DNA from: Siphonodentalium dalli
Taxonomy: Eukaryota > Mollusca > Scaphopoda > Gadilida > Siphonodentaliidae
NCBI GenBank assembly: GCA_032622095.1
Contig: CP136066.1
Coordinates: 109,267,319 to 109,331,318, forward strand
Direction of reading: 5' to 3'
Length of the DNA stretch: 64,000 nucleotides
Below, one piece after another: positions 38,623-51,058 of the stretch. The notes beneath the pieces are model-generated. The model saw only the letters and a program-made list of their open reading frames with translations. It was not told the origin of the DNA and ran no database searches. Positions within the stretch are counted from its first letter, which is position 1. Every line of letters begins with the position of its first letter. The position numbers were made by a program, and so were the translations under genes.

Positions 38623-39667
38623 TAAATAATAAAAGCTTGCTTCTAATAAAAAGCATACAAGGAAACGTTTGCCCATACTATTATGTGATACCTATATTTA
38701 AAAAAAAACCCGAAGGCATGCGGGTCATAAACAATGATTGGAAAAAATTGATTGGTCACTTCCGCGAGCGAGAATGATTATGAGTGGGAATAATAGAATA
38801 GATATTGTACATAATGGCAAAATTTATATGGCAAATATTGATGTTACTTGTCACAATGTGTTTCTTTATGTGATCGTGGGCACCACACTTGGCGTGAAAT
38901 AACCGGGCCGCAATTACAACATAATTTTTATAAAACACATTTCAAGTCTACAAACACTAGCTTTTTGTGAATAGAACACAGACAAAACTGAAGATTGGGT
39001 ATATTTTTGTCTCATAACGCCATTTATTTCTGACGCAGCCGAGCGAAATCTCTTCGAGTAGAAATTACATTCGCCTTAATGAGGTAGTCCAAGTTTCCTT
39101 CGACGTAAAGCAGCTAGTGAAATCGGTAGATATAGATACTGTGTTTACGTCCATACCATTATATATCGGGGTTTAAGCGTCAATTACCCGCTCATCTAAA
39201 ATAACCCATTACTGTAATATAACCAGGGCCGTAAATACTGGGGGGATCTCGAAGTGATCCTACTTCCACCAACACATCGTTATACTTATATCAGCTTGCG
39301 GAAACACGAACGTACACTAAATGGCATAGGCTGCCGGCCAAATTGCTTTCTATATCTCTATAACAGCCGAAAAAAACACTATTGAACGAAAGCTCATTGA
39401 GATGGGCAAATATTTGGAAGCCCGCTTAGCAGGTGCATTACACAAAAAGCTCTGTGCTCGCGATACACATACAATTGATTGCTTAGCCTGTATATGTATA
39501 ATGAACAATTGTGACTGCAAACATTTGTCCCCTTTGTGTGCGTTTGCAAAACACGTCATCCTCCAATTCAAGACGGAAACAACGTTGTATAGCTCTCACT
39601 TATTTATCAACGCCACGTGGATTCTGTGTTTGATAATTTATAGGTCACGCGAGGGTCACAGAGGATA
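38623..39667. other. Downstream flank of the innexin gene
   Basis: No gene seen. On the minus strand an AATAAA at 39028-39023 is a possible polyadenylation signal about 640 bp after the innexin stop. Confidence 0.3.
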
Positions 39668-40877
39668 TCAGTCGAGCATATTGCCAGGATCATGTGAAGT
39701 TTCTAAATTCGGCTTCCGCTCGCCTTTGTGGTCCAAGTCATCCAGGAACTTTTTGTACAACTTAACTATAACATCATTGACTACTAAGTCTGACGTATTT
39801 TTCTCAACGATGCGCATGACGAAAATTCCATCTGGGCGGAGATAGTTCATGACGAACTTATTGCATAAGTCTTTGTCTTGCTTTGTTTGTAGAAGTCTGG
39901 CGATCTTCAGATGCTTCTTGATATAACCTGGTCCGCTCATGTAAGACAATAACCGATAGAACCACAGGAAAAGATTTATGAACGTTGTCGTGGCAACGAC
40001 ACATAACCAGAACCACAACACTGTGAACAGCTTCTCGTTAAACAAATTAACCGGAAGCACACACTGAACAGAGTACCGATGAATGTTGTTCAACTGACGA
40101 ATTTCGAAATCGCAAAGGGTTACTCGAGGGAAAATGTCGAGTTCCTTAAGCTCGCCTTCCTTCGTCAGAAAATCTATAACTTCAACACCGTACAAGTTAA
40201 ACTCGAAAGACATGAGTCTGTTGAGGAGGAAAAACACTCCGACGACATTTGTGCAATACAGAACCTTGATGCACATGTAGAGCGTTGTCAGGTAGTTCCC
40301 TGATCTCTTTGGGTAGAAGCAGACAAAATATTTGGAGATTTTCGCTTTCATTTGATAAATGCGCCCAGTTTTGTAAGGTCGGTAGGTGCTCACCCACATG
40401 TGTATAAACTCGCCCAAATTATCCACTTTCTCCTTGCGTTTCTCGTGTGGTTCCCATTGAGTGTCAACTGCCAATTTGACAATTTTGTCGATGTCCACGC
40501 CCACATAATCATTCAGAGTATTCCAAAGAAGGTTTGGTAGTTTGAACATGAATGCAAGAAGCAGAAATATTATGGGCGTCCATTGGTAATAAGTAATTTC
40601 CCTTTCCGTGCGTTCCAAGTGGCTCACTGGGATGGTTTCGTGCATAGGAACGAGGTATGTGTTTTTAATCCAGCAAACGTGGTTCGTATAGTCATTCCAC
40701 GGGTCTGAAAATTGGGCTGGTGTCCAACATTTTATCGGGTTGCCGACCAACTGTGGTGTGATCGTCAGAAGAGCGAATATTACCAGCAGGAAAACGGTCC
40801 ATATGTGGTTGAGTCGATCGACTTTATCGTCGTTATAATGTGTCTTGATACTCGATCCACTCAGAATTGCGATCACT
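39668..40877 (-). CDS. Innexin (gap-junction channel protein), main exon
   Basis: About 402 codons encode a nearly complete innexin, the subunit of invertebrate gap junctions and hemichannels in the plasma membrane. Four membrane segments lie near residues 26-46, 99-118, 200-222 and 284-306. The family signature YYQWTP is at 96-101 ahead of TM2. Each extracellular loop has its two cysteines: C50 and C68 (KCW...VCWIKNTY), C255 and C272 (VTLCDFEI...YSVQC). The DRLNH block before TM1 is also typical. The exon starts after an acceptor (TATATGTTCTATTTTCAG) at 40877, in phase 2, so the start Met and a few residues are in an upstream exon I could not place. The in-frame GTG at 40876 is not a real start. 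The C-terminal tail ends in PGNMLD. A TTAA element lies 40 bp upstream in the intron. Confidence 0.95.
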
Positions 40878-40916
40878 CTGAAAATAGAACATATACAGTG
40901 AGTAAATACTGATTAA

Positions 40917-41232
40917 CCTCTTCGCAGCTAAATAACGTTATGGCGTCGTGTGTTGGTCTGTTGACGTTATTGCCATTCCAGTCGTAAAATATATAACGGG
41001 AATATCACAAGAACAACAACACTGACTCAGTTGAAATATACTATTATCGTTCACAACGGTGGAACATCGTACACTGTTTCAAACTTCGAGATACAGTTAT
41101 TCCGATGCACCAATCTCTGAGTTCCAATTTATGTACAATGGCCTACTGCTAGTGTGGTGTAATATGTCCGTAGTACCTATGGACCATCTAGCACGCGGTG
41201 TGCATCTTTAGGACGTCATGGCAGCGAAGAGG
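40917..41232. mobile_element. piggyBac-type MITE, family E
   Basis: 316 bp between TTAA at 40913-40916 and 41233-41236. Termini CCTCTTCGCAGC and GCAGCGAAGAGG are inverted repeats. It lies in the intron just upstream of the innexin exon. Confidence 0.75.
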
Positions 41233-41236
41233 TTAA

Positions 41237-42720
41237 AGGGAACAATGCATTTGAAGTGGTTTATTGCGAAATAACATAATAACAAGTTTATACAACAACT
41301 ATCATCAACAAGTAAATGAAAAAATAGATTGACTTTGTTCTAATTTTCATTATAAATAACTCTCCAATAATGAGATTTCGCATGTGAAAACCATTCTTAT
41401 TTAAACATTACTGTTACAGTTGAATTGCCGATTAAACTATAATTAGTCCAAAAAGTTGCCTAAGTTTAAAAACAAAACTTGACGATACATTTTGAAAAAG
41501 GTCAAGACATTGAACAATATTATGAAAATCACGTTCCGACTAAAATATTTGAGCTTACTACACGATTAGCGATGTTGTTGACGAATCACTGCAACAGCTT
41601 TGTTTACATAACAATGGTTTCAACATGCGAAATATCGTAATTGGTGAACTATCACTAATGAATATAAGAAACAGTTTATCTATTTCGCCATGCATGTTCT
41701 TCTTATTGGTAATGTTTTTACATAGTGTTATTTGTTTGGATATTTACGCACTTGGTTGGTCCCTTTAATGAGGTAGATGTAGTTCTGAAACACACCCATG
41801 TTGGTAGTAAAATGGTTGTGAGCTTGCCTTTATTGGGAACAATCAAGATTAATTCTTCGCCGTTGTTGCTCGGAGCACATGTACATATACCACGGCAAAC
41901 GGTGAAAGGGGTGAATATACATGTGTATGGACTAAATCCCATGTAGAACCCCTGTTGGGCAATGAAATGTTCATTCAAAATGTGAAGAGATTACTTCAAT
42001 ACATCATTACATCTCAAACTAACACAAGTCATTCAATGTGCGGCGCTGTCGAATGTAGTTTATCGCGGTACATAATAATCAGTGTATACGTGTACACCAC
42101 ACATGTAATGTTATGTTTAACTAAATAATATTAAGTGGCTTAACCCCAGCCGTTTCGAGATCATTTTTGTTGTTGTTAAACTGTGATTATCTGATAAAAA
42201 AAAAAGGATATAAAATTCGTCGCAATTCTATACGAAATGTATTAATATCGTCCACTGAATTCGAGCCGACTAACGGTTATTACATTTCTATATAATTGAG
42301 ACTCATTGAAGATCCTCTATGGGACATCAATAGTTGCAAAAACTTGTGCCCAATCGCTTTTGTATTTTAAGAATTTTATTATAATAAATCCAACCCAAAG
42401 CAACAACTCAACGAAATTTATATTCGAAATATAGAATAAATGTCATTATTTTCATTTTATATCGGCGTCAACACTTTTATTGTTGGGCAATGTTAACCTT
42501 GTCTACACAGTTCAATATCAAACGTATAAAAGTGATATTTGAGTTCTAATTTTCGGCACACATGAATGCTCACTCTCTTATCGGACCGTATCCGCGCTTG
42601 TTGGGGGAAAAAAGAGCATCCCACTAACTTCCTGACAAAATTGTGTATAAATAATTATGAACGAGAGGCCGTTCACGATTAACCCATCCCTCGACGATAG
42701 TAAATTGCTACGATCGGGAT
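41237..42720. other. Gene-free stretch upstream of the innexin exon
   Basis: Likely intron or 5' flank of the innexin gene. The first innexin exon should be here or beyond, but is too short to identify by eye. No other gene recognised. Confidence 0.35.
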
Positions 42721-43018
42721 ACATAAGTCGAAAAAGAGCCATAACTCCGTAGAAAAATGACCAAACCCATATTCGAATTCGATCTGTATTGTGGGCTGAG
42801 AAACTCACTTACCAGATTTGGTTTTTCGGTTGATAAACACATATACACAATTTGGTTCCGATCGGATAAAACATGTTTCAGTTATCGCACCATGCGTAAA
42901 GTGTTTACGGACTGATGGATAGACGACTCGACGGACAGACGCCCCGACGAACGGCGAGTGGTCAATCCGGACGTCGACACTATATGTGTACCATACTATG
43001 GTACGGGTACACATAAAA
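42721..43018 (+). mobile_element. Hairpin-ended non-autonomous element, second copy type
   Basis: AAAAGAGCCATAACTCCGTA resembles the unit start at 38229. It is followed by a degraded GACGGACAGACG tract (42930-42950) and a hairpin TGTGTACCATACTATGGTAC / GGGTACACA ending in TAAAA. Same layout as 38153-38622. Confidence 0.5.
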
Positions 43019-43662
43019 CCCTTCATTGATTTACCACTGTGGATATTCGACGCAACTTGTCATTTCAAAACAAGACAAGAATTATACATGTTCATATAAG
43101 TAGTTAAGTACAGCTTATCTGTACTTGCGCAACTTTCAAGTGGTCGGATGTCAAACATAATAAAATAGTTAACAAGGAAAAACACACACATATTGGTTAT
43201 AGAGAGGGAAGTGATTGTCATATGAATATAACAGGCTACTTGACTCGAGACACATTTAATTTTACATAAAGGGGACAAACGTGGATTTATAAAAAGAATT
43301 ATTATCGCATTGTTGATATGTGGATGCATGCAATGACCTGCGTTTTAGATTACAGCAATCCAGGCGAAACAGATTGTTAACATATTTCTCGCAACATTCA
43401 ACAATACCGGCATTGAAGCTGACAACAATTTTATTCTCATTCAGTCTATTTCGTTTTACATATATTTACAACCACGCGGAATCCTAATGGCTATCCTTGA
43501 CTTGACGCATTCGTCGGGTGGGAATGAAAATTCAATGTAAACAATTTGTGACACAGTCAGTAAACCTGTCTCCGATAATCAAGAACTTAGCTGTTAGGAT
43601 GGTCGGGTTCAGACAGGGGCGAAGCTATATAGAAGCTATATGTTGCCCACCTTAGAATTTCC

Positions 43663-43790
43663 TACTGTACAATCCCGCCATTCTACTGTACAATCCCGCC
43701 ATTCTACTGTACAATCCCGCCATTCTGCTGTACAATCCCGCCATTCTGCTGTACAATCCCGCCAATCTACTGTACAATCCCGCCACTGAA
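43663..43790. repeat. 21-bp minisatellite, 6 copies
   Basis: Tandem TACTGTACAATCCCGCCATTC with one or two substitutions per copy. The repetitive frames across it (DCTAEWR-type) are a by-product of the 21-bp (seven-codon) period. Confidence 0.95.
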
Positions 43791-44349
43791 CTAGACCCAA
43801 ATTTCCAAGCCCAGAAAGTACCATCTTGTGTTGAAATTTTACCCCAGGATTTCCACGTTGGACTCAACCTGACACCATAAGGTTGGAACCTTTTCCAACT
43901 GATTTCCACTTCATCCCAAACATGCGAAAGTAATAAAATATACGAATTCTGATCTAAAAAACAATTCGAATATATTTTAGTCTGAAACTCCAAACTGATG
44001 TTGTGCCGGGGAAGACATGTCAAACTGTTTGAAAATTTCACTAACGTAGCACCCCTCAATTCCTTGTCGCACGTCCCTGTATCATGTTGGCAGCCAGTAA
44101 CGCATTCTGAAGATCTGAGTTCACGTCACGTCTTGATTGCTTCATTGACATCGTAAATTAGCACGGAAAAGTTGATAAAGATATATTTATATATTGTATT
44201 CACTATTCCTATAAATTTTCGCGCTCTAATTTATTATGGTTGAGGCGATGACTGATCATGGAGACGAAAATAAATAAATTCACAGAACATTAACCCAGGC
44301 CGAGCCTAACTCCCTCAATGATTAATTGTCTTTTGATGTTTGCCCCCTC

Positions 44350-44385
44350 CCCAGTGGCTCAGTTGGTAAGGCGCATTAGGCCAAA
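44350..44385 (+). repeat. tRNA-like A-box fragment (possible SINE head)
   Basis: CAGTGGCTCAGTTGGTAAGG fits the RNA polymerase III A box. No B box or cloverleaf follows, so this is at best a SINE fragment. A second A-box-like stretch, TATGGCCTAGTGGTTA, occurs at 44990-45006. Confidence 0.25.
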
Positions 44386-45426
44386 ATAAACCACACAACG
44401 ACGGCGAAACTGATTAGTGTATCTGTGCAAGTTTGTCGGTTTTCGGTGGTTTCTATGTGCAGAGTAATGGTTGCTCAGTTAAAATTACCATCCGCGTGGT
44501 CAACAACGTGAAACAAAAACTTTCCTGGAAGCCTCCATGCAGCAATATATCACTATATTGTCACATTCTATGCCCAAGTTCGGAAATTCATACTGTATTT
44601 ACTGTAACAGGTTAAGCACAAACCACCAAGTCCATTAATTATCGAACAACTGTATTGTACACCGTGGTTAAACTTTCTCAGACTCGAATCGAGATAAATT
44701 TGGGATGGGTGAGTGTCAGGTACTACACCAGAGTAAACTATAACAAAATGTAACAAAATAAAAACTATATTTGTATACACTTACAATTACAAACATTAGA
44801 TGTACTCATGTCACTTCAAGCTATCATCGTTACATTTATAATTTTATATCATTCTATATTTATAGGAGATGACACCAACAAACTTTTAGCTTACTGACAA
44901 AGCATCTTCTCATTTAGTATTATTCTTGGACGTACGTAGTGATTTGTATGTTGATTGAGAATACATATGTATGAACTAACGTCGTGATATATGGCCTAGT
45001 GGTTATCCAAAGCATATGGCGTCTTATACATGTCATACATGTAGTTTACAGCATTTGACAGACTGATACAACACTTGAACTGTTTATGGGTATCTGACTT
45101 CCACAAACAGAACAAAGGGGGGGGGGGTGTAAGCTACTTGGTATAGTAAAATCTCAGTTTAGGACAGTTTTGCAAAAAAAATATTGGCACCATACAAGTT
45201 CAAATTTGATATGATTTACCACGATTGTCGCATGAATTCGTTGCGCTGTACATGTGGTTCCACTTTTTGTATACAGTAACTCGTCGAGTTGGGGAAATTT
45301 GGGGACGTTGGACTACTATTTCAAACAACATTTTGTCCGTACGATTGTTTAGTTCGGGTATATCAAAGAGGGGGCCTAGAGTATAGTTGATTCTCATGTC
45401 GATATGGACTCCTTAATCTCTCAAAC
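44386..45426. other. Gene-free stretch
   Basis: No supported gene. It includes a G-homopolymer at 45117-45127. The last 100 bp may belong to the LINE interrupted at about 45590. Confidence 0.35.
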
Positions 45427-45585
45427 ATGTCTGATCTGGTTACATATATTAATGTAATTTGGACAGTTGAAGACAATGTGTGCAGCTTGCATAAAGAAAT
45501 GAAAAAGTATCGATCTATTTGGATCAGGGATGGCCGACCCCGTGCTTGCTCGGGTGCTATAAGCTACACAAACTATAATGAAAGT

Positions 45586-48500
45586 GTCAATGACACTGTA
45601 GCTCAACTTGGAAAGGGAATAATTTAATGTATTACAGTCAATGGAGCGATTAGGAATGTGGAAAGTTGAATGTCTAATACTAGTTTATAGACATGAAGAG
45701 AAAAGTAAAATCCAAGATGGCTGCTGGCGGCCATGTTTTCGGCCGAATGACCCCAAAATGATTGTATCCCATCTACATGTCATCGTTAACATCCATGACA
45801 AATTTTATGACGATCAGACTAAAGGTACGACCTGTAGCCTATGCTAAAGAATTTAGTCATACAAAGAGTAAAATCCAAGATGGCTGCTGGCGGCCATGTT
45901 TTTTGGCCGAATGACACCAAAATGACTCGTTCCCATCTACATGTCATTATTAACATCTATGACAAATTTTATGACGATCAGACTAAAGGTACGACCTGTA
46001 GCCCATGCTAAAGAATTTAGTCATACAAAGAGTAAAATCCAATATTAACAACCATGACAAATTTCATGATGATTAGACGAACAGTACGACCTGTGGCCCA
46101 TGCTAATGGATTAAATTTTGAAATCCAAGATGGCCACTGGCGGCCATGTTTTTTGTCCGAATGACCCCAAAATGACTCGTTCCCATTTACATTCCAATTT
46201 CAACAGCCATGACAAATTTTATGATGATCAGACTAAATGTACGACCTGTAGCCCGTGCTAAAGGATTTAGTCATACAAAGAGTAAAATCAAAGATGGCTG
46301 CTGGCGGCCATGTTTTTCTGCCGAATGACCCCAAAATTACTCGTTCCCATTTACATTCCAATTTCAACAGCCATGACAAATTTTATGATGATCAGACTAA
46401 AGGTACGACCTGTAGCCCGTGCTAAAGGATTTAGTCATACAAAGAGTAAAATCAAAGATGGCTGCTGGCGGCCATGTTTTTCTGCCGAATGACCCCAAAA
46501 TGACTCGTTCCCATCTACATGTCATTATTAACATTCACGACAAATTTTATGATGATCAGACTAAAGGTACGGCCTGTAGCCCGTGCTAAAGGATTTAGTC
46601 ATACAAAGAGTAAAATCCAAGATGGCTGCTGGCGACCATGTTTTTTGGCCGAATGACCCCAAAATTACTCGTTCCCATCTACATGTCATTGTTAACATCC
46701 ATGACAAATTTTATGATGATCAGACGAACAGTACGACCTGTGGCCCGTGCTAATGGATTAAATTTTGAAATCCAAGATGGCCACTGGTGGCCATGTTTAT
46801 TGGCCGAATGACCCCAAAATTACTCGTTCCCATCTACATTCCAATTTCAACAGCCATGACAAATTTTATGATGATCAGACTAAAGGTACGGCCTGTAGCC
46901 CGTGCTAAAGGATTTAGTCATACAAAGAGTAAAATCCAAGATGGCTGCTGGCGGCCATGTTTTTTGGCCGATTGACCCCAAAATGACTCGTTCCCATCTA
47001 CATGTCATTATTAACATTCTTGACAAATTTTATGATGATCAGACTAAAAGTAGGACCTGTAGCCCGTGCTAAAGGATTTAGTCATACAAAGAGTAAAATC
47101 CAAGATGGCTGCTGTCGGCCATGTTTTTTTGGCCGAATGACCCCAAAATTACTCGTTCCCATCTACATGTCAATATTAACATCCATGACAAATTTTATGA
47201 TGATCAGACTAAAGGTACGACCTGTAGCCCGTGCTAAAGAATTTAGTCATACAAATAGTAAAATCCAAGAAGGCTGCTGGCCGCCATGTTTTTTGGCCGA
47301 ATGACCCCAAAATTACTCGTTCCCATCTACATGTCAATATTAACATCCATGACAAATTTCATGATGATCAGACGAACAGTACGACCTGTGGCCCGTGCTA
47401 ATGGATTAAATTTTGAAATCCAAGATGGCCACTGGCGGCCATGTTTATTGGCCGAATGACCCCAAAATTACTCATTCCCATCTACATTCCAATTTCAACA
47501 GCCATGACAAATTTTATGATGATCAGACTAAAGGTACGGCCTGTAGCCCGTGCTAAATGATTTAGTCATACATAGAGTAAAATCCAGGATGGCTGCTGGC
47601 GGCCATGTTTTTTGGCCGATTGACCCCAAAATGACTCGTTCCCATCTACATGTCATTATTAACATTCTTGACAAATTTTATGATGATCAGACTAAAAGTA
47701 GGACCTGTAGCCCGTGCTAAAGGATTTAGTCATACAAAGAGTAAAATCCAAGATGGCTGCTGGCGGCCATGTTTTTTGGCCGAATGACCCCAAAATTACT
47801 CGTTCCCATCTACATGTCAATATTAACATCCATGACAAATTTTATGATGATCAGACTAAAGGTACGACCTGTAGCCCGTGCTAAAGAATTTAGTCATACA
47901 AAGAGTAAAATCCAAGAAGGCTGCTGGCCGCCATGTTTTTTGGCCGAATGACCCCAAAATTACTCGTTCCCATCTACATGTCAATATTAACATCCATGAC
48001 AAATTTCATGATGATCAGACGAACAGTACGACCTGTGGCCCGTGCTAATGGATTGAATTTTAAAATCCAAGATGGCCGCTGGCGGCCATGTTTTTTGTCC
48101 GAATGACCCCAAAATGACTCGTTCCCATTTACATTCCAATTTCAACAGCCATGACAAATTTTATGATGATCGGACTAAAGGTACGACCTGTAGCCCGTGC
48201 TAAAGGATTTAGTCATACAAAGAGTGAAATCAAAGATGCCTGCTGGCGGCCATGTTTTTTGGCCGAATGACCCCAAAATGACTCGTTCCCATCTACATGT
48301 CATTGTTAACATTCTTGACAAATTTTATGATGATCAGACTAAAAGTACGACCTGTAGCCCGTGCTAAAGAATTTAGTCATACAAAGAGTAAAATCCAAGA
48401 TGGCTGCTGGCGGCCATGTTTTTGGGCCGAATGACCCCAAAATTACTCGTTCCCATCTACATGTCAATATTAACATCCATGACAAATTTCATGACGATCA

Positions 48501-48780
48501 GACAAACAGTACGCCCTGTAGCCCGTGCTAATGGATTGAATTTTGAAATGCAAGATGGCCACTGGCGGCCATGTTTTTTTACCGAATGACCCCAAAATTA
48601 ATCATTCTGGTCTAAATGTTGATGTCAACAGCTATGACAAATTTCATAATGATCCGACCAAAGGTACGACCTGTAGACTGCATTGTTGACGCCTTACGTA
48701 CACACGTACACACGTACACACGGACGACGGACGACAAAGCCATGGCAATAGCTCAAACTTTACAAAGTAAAGTTGAGCTA
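45586..48780 (+). mobile_element. Helentron/pearl-like element with ~160-bp satellite core
   Basis: About 18 monomers of ~160 bp form the core. Each contains CAAGATGGC..CTGGCGGCCATG, CGAATGACCCCAAAAT and TGACAAATTTTATGATGATC. After the array come GTACACAC and GGACGACGGACGAC tracts (48700-48735). A terminal hairpin (AGCTCAAACTTTAC / GTAAAGTTGAGCT, 48750-48780) follows. This is the architecture I recall for bivalve pearl elements and Helentron-derived relatives. The left boundary, near 45586-45640, is not sharply resolved. Confidence 0.65.
45705..48660 (+). repeat. ~160-bp satellite array with 4-monomer (~645-bp) higher order
   Basis: Most monomers carry GATTTAGTCATACAAAGAGT. A variant type, with TAATGGATTAAATTTTGAAA instead, occurs near 46098, 46757, 47400, 48045 and 48530, i.e. 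about every fourth unit. Private differences recur at the same period (CTAAAAGTAGGACCTG at 47044 and 47693; AAGAAGGCTGCTGGCC at 47267 and 47912), so ~645-bp blocks were duplicated recently. One monomer near 46030 is truncated. Frames of ~60 codons in each monomer follow from the repeat and are not called as genes. Confidence 0.9.
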
Positions 48781-49460
48781 AAAACGCAAAGGCACACTTT
48801 CGAAGGTTGTATCGTTTGAAATCTTATAAGTACATTCAGGAAATAAATCATGAAATTGATCACAAAGCTGAAGTTGACCACGACTCATTCTTTAGGTTAT
48901 TCAATCTGAAACGGTCTAAACGAGTCAGCCCCAATAATATGTTTCATCACGATGGAAAACTCTTAAGGGACCCTGAAGACATTGTGTGCGCATGGGGTGA
49001 TTACTTTGAACAATTATATACGCCACTGACCTCAGAAGAATTTGATCAAACGCATTATACCTCAGTAAATAGTTTTGTCAATGACATAATACAAGAAATG
49101 GCACCTTCTTCTATTGATAAACTCATTCTCTTCCCAGTTACATGTCAAGAACTCAAATCTGTGTATAAGTCTCTAAGCTTAAATAAAGCTGTAGGGTGGG
49201 ATAACGTAGCATACGAGCATATTATATACGGCAGCGACTTACTCACAAATATTTTATCAACCTGCTTATCCGGAATATTTAAATATGGTAAAGTTCCAAA
49301 AAATGCAAAGAAAGGAATAATTATAACTCTACACAAAGGCGGTTCCAAAAGCAAAGATGACTTTAATAACTATAGAGCAATTACATTGATGCCTGCCCTA
49401 TACAAAATTACTGAACGTGTGCTTCTGAACCGAATCGAGAAATTCTCTCCCCGTACTTAG
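48780..49460 (+). pseudogene. LINE RT, N-terminal part
   Basis: AKAHFRRLYRLK, then DHDSFFRLFNLKR, then RT block NKAVGWDNVAYEHI and DFNNYRAITLMPALYKITERV. The frame is lost near 49447 within CTCTCCCCGTAC: a one- or two-base change in the C run shifts into the next frame, where YLEVDPLQHGFQKC continues. Confidence 0.85.
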
Positions 49461-51058
49461 AAGTTGACCCATTGCAGCACGGGTTCCAAAAATGTTTGAG
49501 CTCAAATATGGTGTCGTACATGACACTAGAATGTATTGATTATGCTAAAGATGTTGGTCACAAAATGTACGCATGTTTCCTGGACGCAATGAAGGCCTTT
49601 GACACGGTGTGGATCAACGGGTTGTTGTACAAACTATATGATCGCGGCATTCAAGGCCTCTCGTTTTCTCTTATACATAGCCTGATATCTGATGTCCAAT
49701 GTTCAGTTAGGTATAACGGTACATCATCCCGTTGGTTCACAGTGTGTCAAGGAGCAAGGCAGGGGGGAATATTATCCCCTTCATACTATATGATCTATGT
49801 GAACGACCTCATACTACAGCTGAGGAACTCAAGAAATGGTCTAAACTTATATGGTATAGATTGTTCCAGCCCAACGCTAGCTGACGATATGTTATTACTT
49901 TCACTTACTATGACTGGGTTATAACGTAATCTTTGCGACATCTGCTACCGTTACAGCACGGTGTGGCGCTATATGTACAACCCATCAAAATGTTCCGTTA
50001 TTGTATTCAATGAATCTAAGGCGCGTGCAAACAAAACTGACCGTAGATGGCATATTGGACCATCTGTAATACCGGAAGTGGAAGAAGTTACCCATCTTGG
50101 TATTCCTTTAAATAAGTATGATTTAAATGGTGCATTTGTAGATACAATTTGTCGCAAAATCAGGGGCACCTATCTCATGTTATCTAATGCTGGCCTTTAC
50201 GCCGGTGGGATAACGCCACTGAGCTGTAAGACAATATACGAATCTATTGTCCTCTCAAAGTCGCTATTTGGCGCAGAATTACTATGGAACCTGGCACATA
50301 AACATGAGGAAGCTCTTGAAAAATGCCATAGATTTTGTCTGAAACAGGTTCAGGGTTTACCTACGCGTGCTAGAACAGTTATCGTCCATGGGCTCATAGG
50401 AGTTCACCCTATTATGAGCTATATAGATAAACGAAAACTATCGTTCCTTAGTTCAATGTGTAATCTGGAACAAATTAAAACGGCCAAGGAAATTTTCATT
50501 TTCCGTCTTTATCAACACGCACTTGCTCCAACTACTTCTTGTAAAAATTTCTCCTCCGATATCATGGTAACAATGAATAAATACAAACTGGTAGACTACT
50601 TGCGTCTGTATTTGAAGGAATCAGTATTTCCTTCTAAAGAGAAATGGAAACAATTAACTAAAGCTCTCATTAATCAGACTGAGAGCGCGGCCTGGTCCGA
50701 GAGAATTCATGCTGATAACTCCTTAATTCGATTCTCGAAGATTCAGACCACGTTCGAAGTCTCGCATCTGTGGAAATTGTGCCGCCTATTTCCAGAAAAT
50801 AAATTGTCTTATTACAAAATGGCACAAATTATACAATTCTCCTGCGTTCCGTGTGATACAGGTATTTGTTCAAATTGCTCTCGCGCGTACTCCGACTACA
50901 TGCGGCATGCAATAGTCCAGTGTTCCTCATTAACGTGTATCCGTGACGAAATAGAATTTTCTGTTTTGTGTAGATTTGGAGTTCAAATTTACATACGCTT
51001 TGATTCTCTTTCAGATGAAGATAAATTATTATTCTTCTTGACGGCAAAATTTGAATAA
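49461..51058 (+). pseudogene. LINE RT core and C-terminal region, one nonsense codon
   Basis: LQHGFQKCLSSN, motif A (ACFLDAMKAFDTVW), motif B (CQGARQGGILSPSYYMIYVND) and motif C as LADDMLLLS, with Leu where Tyr or Phe is usual. The TAA at 49922-49924 interrupts MTGL*RNLCDICYRY...WRYMYNPSKC in the same frame; a CAA-to-TAA change would explain it. Then HLGIPLNKYD, LPTRARTVIVHGLIGVHPI and a Cys/His-rich stretch CVPCDTGICSNC...MRHAIVQC. Same family as the fragment at 30523-31632. Confidence 0.85.

Noticed and set aside
39402-39845. 147-codon plus-strand frame over the innexin 3' end
   Set aside because: It is antisense to the innexin exon and has no independent support.
44350-44420. Candidate tRNA gene
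   Set aside because: A-box wording only; no B box, anticodon arm or acceptor stem could be folded.
45641-48200. Repeated ~60-codon frames beginning MFFGRMTPK...
   Set aside because: One per satellite monomer, open by chance in a 160-bp repeat; several are broken in neighbouring monomers.
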